From the NCBI GenBank assembly GCA_902771595.1, contig CACXXH010000004.1, positions 1 to 64,000 of the forward strand: 64,000 nt of DNA, given 5' to 3'. Positions 52,266 to 58,813 of the stretch are shown here, piece after piece (position 1 is the stretch's first letter; each line of letters opens with the position of its first letter). The stretch is from Fibrobacter succinogenes (GTDB lineage: Bacteria > Fibrobacterota > Fibrobacteria > Fibrobacterales > Fibrobacteraceae). Position numbers and translations under genes: made by a program. The notes beneath the pieces were generated by a model. That model did no database searches. It was not told the DNA's origin and saw only the letters and a list, made by a program, of their open reading frames with translations.

Positions 52266-53078
52266 ATGCATATAGATTCCACCGATACTACACTCAAACG
52301 TTACCTCGAAGACATTAGAAGGACCGCCCCCCTTTCCCGTGAAGAAGAGCAGATCCTATTCCAGAAAGCGAAAGAAGGTGACAAGATTGCACGCAAGAAG
52401 CTGATTTCCGCGAACATGCGCTTCGTTTTGAAAGTCGCCATCCAGTACCGCGGCTGCCCGATTCCGCTCCCGGACCTGGTGAGCGAAGGCGCCATGGGCC
52501 TCGTTCGTGCCATCGAATCCTTCGAACACACCCGCGGCCTCAAGTTCATCAGTTATGGCGTGTGGTGGATCAAGGCTTACATTACCCGCGCCATCAACGA
52601 ACAGGGCAACCTTATCCGCCTGCCGGCAAACCAGCACCTCCGCGTGCGCAAGGCTTTGCACGAACAGTCCCGCGGTAAGGAAATCAACGAAGAAATCCGC
52701 GAGCTCATCCAGATTGGCCAGCGCGGCGTTTCCTTCGACAGCCCCTTGAAGGCAGACTCCAAGGCGACCTACGCCGAAGTGTTGCCCGATACCGGCGCCA
52801 CGAACCCGGAAGCCGATTCCGAAATCCAGAGCGTCGAAGTGCTCGCACGCGACTTGATGGAACAGCTCCCCGAACGCGAAGCGAAGGTCATCACCGGCAT
52901 CTTCGGTATCAACCAGGAAGCACCGCAGACGTTGCGCGAAGTCGGCGAGTCCATGAACATCTCGCACGAACGCGTCCGCCAGCTGCGTGACCAGGCCCTC
53001 CGCCGTATCCGCAAGTACAACAGCAAGGAATTCCTCCAAGAGAAGAAGGACGCTTTCTTGGCTGCCATTAACAAGTAA
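52266..53078 (+). CDS. RNA polymerase sigma-70 family factor (RpoD/SigA-like, group 1 or 2)
   Basis: A 270-residue sigma factor without region 1.1. Region 1.2 begins TLKRYLEDIRRTAPLSREEE; region 2 has RKKLISANMRFVLKVAIQYRG, LPDLVSEGAMGLVRAIESF and the -10-reading LKFISYGVWWIKAYITRAI; region 3 has RLPANQHLRVRKAL; region 4.2 is the helix-turn-helix TLREVGESMNISHERVRQLRDQALRRIRK. The size is like the short primary sigma factors of Bacteroidota/Chlorobi. The ATG at 52266 has AAGGAA 5 bases upstream; the frame open from 52212 begins inside the sigma-54 promoter and is not used. If the RpoN promoter is real, this is more likely an alternative, group 2 factor under sigma-54 control. A terminator follows at 53109. 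Confidence 0.9.
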   Translation: MHIDSTDTTLKRYLEDIRRTAPLSREEEQILFQKAKEGDKIARKKLISANMRFVLKVAIQYRGCPIPLPDLVSEGAMGLVRAIESFEHTRGLKFISYGVWWIKAYITRAINEQGNLIRLPANQHLRVRKALHEQSRGKEINEEIRELIQIGQRGVSFDSPLKADSKATYAEVLPDTGATNPEADSEIQSVEVLARDLMEQLPEREAKVITGIFGINQEAPQTLREVGESMNISHERVRQLRDQALRRIRKYNSKEFLQEKKDAFLAAINK

Positions 53079-53108
53079 AAGCGCGACGATAATTTGTTCT
53101 AAATTTCA

Positions 53109-53134
53109 GCCTCCGCCTCGAGCGGAGGCTTTTT
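53109..53134 (+). terminator. Terminator of the sigma factor gene
   Basis: GCCTCCGC (53109-53116), loop CTCGA, GCGGAGGC (53122-53129), then a T-run. Strong Rho-independent form. Confidence 0.92.
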
Positions 53135-53227
53135 CATACCCGCAATAAACGATAAACAGCGAACGAGAAGTCTCACTGCGAGCACTAGGCGCAGCATTGC
53201 GACCACATCGCATAAACCGAGGCAATT

Positions 53228-53286
53228 GCGAGAGTGAGCGAAGAACCGAAGATCTCGATACCCAAGACGACGAACGAACGGTATAA
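53228..53286. repeat. 59-bp repeat, unit 1
   Basis: Begins GCGAGAGTGAGCGA and ends CGAACGAACGGTATAA. It differs from unit 2 at five positions, every one an A here against a G in unit 2. Units are 99 bases apart. Confidence 0.75.
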
Positions 53287-53300
53287 CCGTGAGCCAGAGG

Positions 53301-53320
53301 CGGCTCGTATCAACGAGCCG
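53301..53320. repeat. Hairpin between the two 59-bp repeats
   Basis: CGGCTCGT and ACGAGCCG pair exactly around ATCA, centred between repeat units 1 and 2. Confidence 0.7.
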
Positions 53321-53326
53321 TCGTAG

Positions 53327-53385
53327 GCGAGAGTGAGCGAGGAGCCGGAGGTCTCGATACCCGAGACGACGAACGAACGGTATAA
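53327..53385. repeat. 59-bp repeat, unit 2
   Basis: Begins GCGAGAGTGAGCGA and ends CGAACGAACGGTATAA. The minus-strand reading of the whole region (IPFVRRLGYRDLR twice, SRLRRLVDTSRL) looks like repeat-encoded sequence and not a protein gene. Confidence 0.75.
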
Positions 53386-53414
53386 AAAAGAAAGAGCCCC
53401 GTGAGGGGCCCTTT
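53384..53414 (-). terminator. Hairpin with minus-strand T-run
   Basis: AAAG-A-GCCCC, loop GTGA, GGGGC-C-CTTT (53391-53414). On the minus strand it is followed by CTTTTTTATA, so it may end the transcript of the gene at 53596-54894. Confidence 0.55.
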
Positions 53415-53432
53415 CCTAAGAAGGAGAAAATA

Positions 53433-53615
53433 TTGAGACGTTTCCGGAACCTTAAACCCATCAGGAGGGGAGCAATGATGGAGTTGTTCGAGGATTTACC
53501 TTTCCACTATTCCCAACAATTAAAATATACCATAAAAAAGGACTTCCGGCAAGTGTCTTTTGCCTTTTTTACGCAAATATTTTGTAAAAAATTTATTATT
53601 CCTCACGGAAAATAA
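53433..53615 (+). CDS. Possible small protein (60 codons)
   Basis: An open frame of 60 codons starting TTG at 53433, with AAGGAG 6 bases upstream; an internal ATG pair at 53475-53480 has an even better AGGAGGGG. The peptide (LFEDLPFHYSQQLKYTIKK in the middle) has no known motif, and its last 20 bases overlap the 3' end of the convergent gene. Two strong ribosome sites in a non-coding stretch are the only support, so it could be a remnant. Confidence 0.25.
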   Translation: MRRFRNLKPIRRGAMMELFEDLPFHYSQQLKYTIKKDFRQVSFAFFTQIFCKKFIIPHGK

Positions 53616-54894
53616 TCTTGCATTTCGGCAAGAAACGGAATCCACCGCGGCGATGGCGCTCGATTTCGAAGAATTTCTTCACGCCTTCACTCACAGAACC
53701 ATCCTTTTCTTCGGTGCCGTTGATGTGAGCAATAACACGGTTCAACCTGCTCTCGAAGTTCGGACGCAGCGGATCCATGCAGATAGACGGGTCGCGCTTG
53801 AATTCACGGTTCTCGTATTCCTCACGGCCCGTTGCCGTGTATTCACGCAACAGATTGCGGAGGATTCTTGCAGGCACGTTACGCATGAGGTGCTTGCTGT
53901 TCACCGAAATGGAGTCATCGCTCTTGTAATACACCACCTCGACAGAGTCATTCATCGCCCCGAGGAGCTGTTCCTGCGCCTTCTGGATAGGCTGCCAGAC
54001 GTCGAACTCCTGCTTAACCACGGAGCTCATCAGCTTGAGGAACGGTTCCTGAGTGACGACATTCGCCTTGAACCTCGCATCGAGGATGTTGCTCGGCGTA
54101 CCGTAGTAGCAGCCCTTGCGAAGCAAGAGGGAATTGGTCTTGGCATCGCGGATGTCTTCGAGAGCGAGCACGCAGCCCATTTCCCTTTCAGAGGCCCTCG
54201 GCCATTCAAAGCCGTATTCACTGATGCATTCACCGAACGTGGTGGTCCGGCCGACCAGCTTATCGCCAATGTAAACGTTGCCATCCACCATTTCGGCAGG
54301 GACGCGGTTTTCAAGGGCTTCAATAAAGGAGGTCTGCGTCGCAACATAGCCCATATGCTCGTAAGCGGGCGTGTTCAAGAGAAGCGGGCCAATGCGGAAG
54401 AGGCCAAGCGCCCAGCGCATCGGATTGGAAACCAGGGAGCCCGGAGTCTCGAACTGGAAGGTGAAGTACATCGTCCGTTCGTCATTTTGAATTGTATCGC
54501 GGAGGATTCCGGCATTAATCAAAAACGGGTAGCGTTTGGGAATAATTTCCAAGCAAAGCGCACGAACGTCTTTTGTCTGGTAGAACTGCGACACGAACGG
54601 CAAATAAGAACGAAGGACGCTACGCGCAGGAACGGCCTCGAAATCAGCACATCGTTTTACAATTCGTTCAACGAAATCGTCTGGATTTTCGCCACGGTCA
54701 TACAACCATTGTACCAAGTTGTCGAAGACAAAATGGTGGGAATTCTCGTCAATGAATGTTCCTTCGAAGAACAAGTCGTTAACGAGCTTTGTATCGAATC
54801 GTGCATCTCGACGAACAAGCGAAAGAATATCCTTGACCGAATAGGTCATCAACAACTCAATGTGAGCCAGTTGCATAAAGAAATTCGATATCAC
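53596..54894 (-). CDS. Uncharacterised cytoplasmic protein
   Basis: A 432-residue protein that I do not recognise. The start is taken as GTG at 54894, with GAGGA 7 bases upstream; 20 further codons are open upstream but lack a ribosome site. There is no signal peptide or membrane helix. The N-terminal 150 residues look helical (ELLMTYSVKDILSLVRRDA, VERIVKRCADFEAVPARSVL), the middle has beta-strand patterns (RTMYFTFQFETPGSLVSNP, VDGNVYIGDKLVGRTTTFGE) and the C-terminus is basic (EIERHRRGGFRFLPK). Several short motifs such as GCYYGTPSNIL suggest a structured enzyme or scaffold. It is divergent from mutL across about 100 bases. No function is proposed. Confidence 0.7.
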   Translation of the reverse strand: MISNFFMQLAHIELLMTYSVKDILSLVRRDARFDTKLVNDLFFEGTFIDENSHHFVFDNLVQWLYDRGENPDDFVERIVKRCADFEAVPARSVLRSYLPFVSQFYQTKDVRALCLEIIPKRYPFLINAGILRDTIQNDERTMYFTFQFETPGSLVSNPMRWALGLFRIGPLLLNTPAYEHMGYVATQTSFIEALENRVPAEMVDGNVYIGDKLVGRTTTFGECISEYGFEWPRASEREMGCVLALEDIRDAKTNSLLLRKGCYYGTPSNILDARFKANVVTQEPFLKLMSSVVKQEFDVWQPIQKAQEQLLGAMNDSVEVVYYKSDDSISVNSKHLMRNVPARILRNLLREYTATGREEYENREFKRDPSICMDPLRPNFESRLNRVIAHINGTEEKDGSVSEGVKKFFEIERHRRGGFRFLPKCKIIFREE

Positions 54895-54982
54895 TATTCT
54901 ATCCTCTCTTTTTTGGAGACCCCTAACCACCGGAATCCTGCACCAATTTAACAAAAAAATAGGGTAAAGCGTATGATTTGGC

Positions 54983-54988
54983 TATATT
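54983..54988 (+). promoter_or_regulatory. Start-proximal -10 element of mutL
   Basis: TATATT, 6 bases before the mutL ATG (54995). There is no Shine-Dalgarno, so the transcript may be leaderless. Confidence 0.45.
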
Positions 54989-54994
54989 TTGGCC

Positions 54995-56839
54995 ATGAAA
55001 AACGCTGAAATACACGTTTTAACTGACGAAATTATCAACAAAATCGCTGCCGGTGAGGTAATTGAGCGTCCATCATCCGCTGTTAAGGAACTTATTGAGA
55101 ATTCTATCGACGCAGGAGCAACTCGCATCCAAATTCAAATCGAACAAGGCGGAAAGAAGAAAATTCTCGTTTCGGACAACGGCAAAGGGATGGGTAAAGA
55201 AGACCTGAACCTTTGTTACCTCAGACATACTACATCTAAACTACATTCGGCAGACGACCTATTCCATTTACAAACAAACGGCTTTCGCGGGGAGGCGGTC
55301 GCCTCCATTGCCGCCATATCTAAAATGACGATTTCAACCGCAACCGAAGATGGTGACGGCGGACGGTTAATCCTCAAAGGCGGGAATGTCGAAGAAGAAC
55401 AAACTTACGCCTCCGGTCATGGTACGACCTTCCTTATCGAGGACCTGTTCTTCAACACGCCTGTACGCCGCACGTTCCTCGGGAGCGAGACCTCCGAAAG
55501 CACGAAAATTCTCGACGTCGTGCTGAAGACCGCGATTGCGCACCCCGAGATCCGCTTCGACTACAAAGTCGGTGAAAAGGCCGTATTTATCGGGGTTCCC
55601 GGTGAACTGCGCACCCGCCTCGCCGAAGCCATCGGCTCGGGAATCGCCAAGAACCTTCTGCCGGTCGACTACACCGAGGCCGGCGTTCACGTAACGGGGT
55701 ACATCTCCCCCACAACAGAAACGAACGGCAAGCGTCACCACCAGTTCCTCTTCATGCGCAAGAGGCCCATCGAAAGCAAGGTAATCGCGAAGGCCGTTTC
55801 ACAGGCATACGAGCCCTACGGCGCGCAGTGCAAGCCGGTAACCGTCCTGTTTTTGGACATGCCGGACCAGGAATTCGACGTGAACGTACACCCGGCAAAG
55901 CGCGAGGTACGCTTCGCGAACCAGAACCTCGTGTTCCTTGTGGTGAACCACGCCATCCGCGACACGTTCCAAAAAGACCTCGAGGCCAAATCGCCTTTTA
56001 TCGACTTGAGTGCGAGCATGGTGCAGACGGACACCGGCGATGCGCCCGTACCGCAATACCAGGCCTCCCCCGTACACAGCGCCGCCCCCATCTACAAGAC
56101 GCCCGAACCCCGTCGCAACAACGAGGTGAACGAGTGGAAAAAGGCGAAGAGCTATAGCGTCGCAGACGACGTGCAGGACCTGTTCTCGCAGCCCGAGGCC
56201 GGCAAGATTATCTCGCTTGAACCCGGACAAGGGAACGTCCCCGAGCCGAAGCCGGAGAGCGCCCCGTGGACACCCCCGACGCTTTTCCAGATCGCAAACA
56301 CCTACATCGCCGGAGAAGACGCCGAGGGCCTGCTCATCATCGACCAGCATGCTGCACATTCGCGTATTCTCTACGAGCAGGCGCTTGCGACATTAAAGAA
56401 CGGCTCAGACCTCGACAGCCAGGAGCTGCTCTTCCCGGAACTCATTGAGTTCAGCAAACTTGAAAAACAAATCTTTGCAAGCGTCGACGAGCAGTTGAGG
56501 AAACTCGGATTTTTCGTGGAGCACTTCGGTGGCGACACCTTCCAGATTCGCGCTATCCCGAGCGCTCTCCCCCTCTCCCGAGCCATCAAGGCGGTTCACC
56601 AGTTTCTCGACAGCTGCGCTGGCACCGGAGATTCGGACCCGTCGCACATCACGGACACCATCGCGAAGGCATGGTCCAGGACCAACGCCTACCAGGCCGG
56701 CGACAAACTCAAGCCCGAAGAAATGGCCCAGTTGATGGGGCAACTGATGTCGACAGAAGACCCGCTCAAGTCGCCCTATGGGGCACCCACCCTAATGCGC
56801 ATCACGCTCGACGAACTCGCCAAGAAATTCAAGCATTAG
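54995..56839 (+). CDS. mutL: DNA mismatch repair protein MutL
   Basis: A 614-residue GHKL ATPase that couples MutS to downstream repair steps. The N-terminal ATPase shows INKIAAGEVIERPSSAVKELI, ENSIDAGATRI, SDNGKGMGKEDL, RHTTSKL and GFRGEAVASIAAIS. The second domain has VNVHPAKREVRF. A Pro-rich linker (about 345-430) leads to the dimerisation domain (QIANTYIAGEDAEGLLIIDQHAAHSRILYE in pieces). The endonuclease motif DQHAx2Ex4E seen in MutL of species lacking MutH is present in part: DQHAAHSRILYEQ. The start at 54995 is chosen over an in-frame TTG at 54989. The 3' end overlaps the convergent lpxB by 48 bases. Confidence 0.96.
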   Translation: MKNAEIHVLTDEIINKIAAGEVIERPSSAVKELIENSIDAGATRIQIQIEQGGKKKILVSDNGKGMGKEDLNLCYLRHTTSKLHSADDLFHLQTNGFRGEAVASIAAISKMTISTATEDGDGGRLILKGGNVEEEQTYASGHGTTFLIEDLFFNTPVRRTFLGSETSESTKILDVVLKTAIAHPEIRFDYKVGEKAVFIGVPGELRTRLAEAIGSGIAKNLLPVDYTEAGVHVTGYISPTTETNGKRHHQFLFMRKRPIESKVIAKAVSQAYEPYGAQCKPVTVLFLDMPDQEFDVNVHPAKREVRFANQNLVFLVVNHAIRDTFQKDLEAKSPFIDLSASMVQTDTGDAPVPQYQASPVHSAAPIYKTPEPRRNNEVNEWKKAKSYSVADDVQDLFSQPEAGKIISLEPGQGNVPEPKPESAPWTPPTLFQIANTYIAGEDAEGLLIIDQHAAHSRILYEQALATLKNGSDLDSQELLFPELIEFSKLEKQIFASVDEQLRKLGFFVEHFGGDTFQIRAIPSALPLSRAIKAVHQFLDSCAGTGDSDPSHITDTIAKAWSRTNAYQAGDKLKPEEMAQLMGQLMSTEDPLKSPYGAPTLMRITLDELAKKFKH

Positions 56840-57919
56840 AGCTTCGGGGCTTTTCGCATTCACAAACGTCTCATCCAGGGTATCCGCAATCGCCCTGGAT
56901 GTTTCTGTATTGCACTTGCAGAGTTCCGCAGCGACTGCGGTGACGTTCGCCTTTTTGCAGGCGTTCCCGCGCGTAAAGAAGAACTCGGGAACGACCCCGC
57001 GCTGAAGCAGGATGTTCGGGAGCGCAAAGAATTCCGTCTTCACGAAGCGGCTCCCGATGAAATACGTAAGAGGCTCAATCACGCCCGCGACCACAAGCGG
57101 CACACCGGAGCGCGCCAGTTCGAGGGAAGCGGACCCCGGAGCCGAAAGCGCGTAGGAATACTCCGCAAACATGGTCGCGCGAGCAAGCGCATCCATAGGC
57201 GGGACCTCGACCGAGATCCATTCGGGAACACGCTGCCCGAAGGCCTTGCGAATAGCCCGAGTGAAGGGCTCGACAAGAGATTCGCGCGAGGCAAGTACGA
57301 CTGCACGGCCCGACGTTGCGGAATGCCACTGCGATGCGACGGCGGCAAAGAACGGGAGGTTGCGGAGGGACTGAGACTTGCGGCTGCCGGGAAGGAGCAA
57401 CAGGTTTGCGTTCGAATTGGTTCCGGTGACCCGCGGGAACGGATGGCGGAGGCACTGAGCATTACAGCCCAGTTTCTCGTAGACCCTGCGTTCGAAATCG
57501 AACAGCACCGCAAGGCGGGCCGTACGCAAATGCTTGGCCCGACCGCGCTTCCAGGCCCAGACCTGCGGGGGCGCCACATACAAGGCGGGCTTGCCCAGGC
57601 GTTCCGCAAGCCGCACGAGCTTCATGTTGAATCCGGGGTAATCGATGCAGGCTATAGCAACGCAGTCTTCGCTCTTCAGCAGGCCTTCGAGATGCGCTAA
57701 TATGCGCTTCAGGCGAAACACCTGCGGCACGATATCGAGAAAGCCCGATACAGGCAGCGCCTCATAATCGTCAACGGCATCGAGACCCGCCGCCTGCATC
57801 CGGCACCCGCCGACACCGCGGGCCCTGAACCCCAAGCGAATCGCCTCCTGCACAAGGGATTCTCCCAGCACATCGCCGGAATCCTCGCCCGCACAAAAAA
57901 GGACAAAGGGGTCTCGCAT
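56792..57919 (-). CDS. lpxB: Lipid-A-disaccharide synthase
   Basis: A 375-residue GT19 glycosyltransferase that joins UDP-diacylglucosamine and lipid X in lipid A assembly at the inner membrane. Motifs: AGEDSGDVLGESLV (acceptor site), VGGCRMQAAGLD, CIDYPGFNMKLVRLAERLG, YVAPPQVWAWKRGRAKHL, LLLPGSRKSQ and SAPGSASLELARSGVPLVV. Length matches E. coli LpxB. It shows the cell is Gram-negative with lipopolysaccharide. It lies 15 bases downstream of the dnaE C-terminal frame on the same strand, and its last 48 bases overlap mutL tail to tail. Confidence 0.94.
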   Translation of the reverse strand: MRDPFVLFCAGEDSGDVLGESLVQEAIRLGFRARGVGGCRMQAAGLDAVDDYEALPVSGFLDIVPQVFRLKRILAHLEGLLKSEDCVAIACIDYPGFNMKLVRLAERLGKPALYVAPPQVWAWKRGRAKHLRTARLAVLFDFERRVYEKLGCNAQCLRHPFPRVTGTNSNANLLLLPGSRKSQSLRNLPFFAAVASQWHSATSGRAVVLASRESLVEPFTRAIRKAFGQRVPEWISVEVPPMDALARATMFAEYSYALSAPGSASLELARSGVPLVVAGVIEPLTYFIGSRFVKTEFFALPNILLQRGVVPEFFFTRGNACKKANVTAVAAELCKCNTETSRAIADTLDETFVNAKSPEALMLEFLGEFVERDAH

Positions 57920-57934
57920 ATAAAGAACTCGGTA

Positions 57935-58813
57935 TTAGCGTCTCACCTTCGGAGACACCCACAACTTCATGATGCCCAAATCCTGACGCAGCCAGTTGAG
58001 CAATTCCTGCGTATAATGGAGTTTGTACTTGTGGAGCACAATGGCATGCTCGTATCCGGATTCCGTTTCCACATGACAGACAAGTTCGCAAGAATGTTCA
58101 CCCATGTCGGCGACATACTGCTGAATACCCTCTTCCATCTTCGAAAGGAACGCATCCGAGAACATCACGGAATCCATGCACACATGAACGTAGTTCACCA
58201 TAGATTCGCGTACGGTATCGAGCTGCACCACTTCTTCGACCGTAATCTGGAGTTCCTCGGTCATCTTGCGCTCCTTGTCGCGCTTGTAGCCGAGAAGACC
58301 CTTCACCAAGATGCGATCGTCTTCGGAGATGCGGTCACGGAGGTTTTCCCAGGTGTCCTTCTTGAAGAACAATTCGACTTCGCTATGGAAATCGCGAATC
58401 ATGCCCACGCCAATCGTATCGCCGCGTTTGGTCTCAATGGAGCGCATCTGCGTCACCACACCACCCACGGCCACAACGCTATCCACCTTCTTTCTCAGGT
58501 CGTCATAGGCAAGCGAGACGGTCGTGAAGCCCTTGAGTTCGGGGCGGAACTCGTCGAGCGGATGGCCCGAAAGGAACATGCCGAGAACTTCGCGTTCCTT
58601 GTTGAGCATTTCCATGCAGCTCCACTCTTCGGCTTCTTCCAGGACTTCTACGCGGACTTTGACCGCGGCCGCTGGCTTTATGTGCCTGATCATTACAGTG
58701 AATACCGTTACCTGCTGGGCACCCTCGGACAGCATCCGCTGATCTGCATCGGAATCAATCCCACCGCCCTGCTTCCCGGAAGGGAATCGAGTGCACCGGC
58801 CATGATAAGGCAT
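57935..58813 (-). CDS. dnaE: DNA polymerase III alpha subunit, C-terminal part in a shifted frame
   Basis: Continues DnaE after the frame break. Residues from about 58 on are clearly DnaE: EEAEEWSCMEMLNKEREVLG, MFLSGHPLDEFRPEL, the OB-fold VVAVGGVVTQMRSIETKRGD, LFFKKDTWENLRDRI and LVKGLLGYKRD, then a C-terminal domain ending GIMKLWVSPKVRR. The first about 55 residues (GKQGGGIDSDADQRMLSEG, AAAVKVRVEVLE) are not DnaE-like up to KVRVEVL; most are the antisense of a DUF1643 fragment. The frame is -1 relative to the upstream part. The first ATG (58813) overlaps the other frame by 106 bases and has no convincing ribosome site, so independent translation is doubtful. Confidence 0.85.
   Translation of the reverse strand: MPYHGRCTRFPSGKQGGGIDSDADQRMLSEGAQQVTVFTVMIRHIKPAAAVKVRVEVLEEAEEWSCMEMLNKEREVLGMFLSGHPLDEFRPELKGFTTVSLAYDDLRKKVDSVVAVGGVVTQMRSIETKRGDTIGVGMIRDFHSEVELFFKKDTWENLRDRISEDDRILVKGLLGYKRDKERKMTEELQITVEEVVQLDTVRESMVNYVHVCMDSVMFSDAFLSKMEEGIQQYVADMGEHSCELVCHVETESGYEHAIVLHKYKLHYTQELLNWLRQDLGIMKLWVSPKVRR
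58667..58768 (+). pseudogene. Antisense fragment of a DUF1643-family gene inside dnaE
   Basis: Read on the plus strand, 34 codons give GRWLYVPDHYSEYRYLLGT followed by LGQHPLICIGINPTA. This matches the N-terminal signature of DUF1643 proteins as I know it (YSEYRYLLGT...PLICIGINPSTA). One codon of the INPSTA motif is missing at the 3' junction, and the 5' junction falls at a palindromic GCGGCCGC (58665-58672). The fragment has no start, no downstream continuation, and sits precisely where dnaE changes frame. Confidence 0.65.

Noticed and set aside
53099-53461. 120-codon minus-strand frame over the repeat region
   Set aside because: It is made of the two 59-bp repeats and the hairpins and spans two terminators. 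Repeats of this kind give the false protein sequence IPFVRRLGYRDLR; no ribosome site.
58740-58800. Programmed -1 ribosomal frameshift in dnaE
   Set aside because: No slippery heptamer in the right phase was seen, and the antisense DUF1643 similarity gives a better explanation for the frame change.
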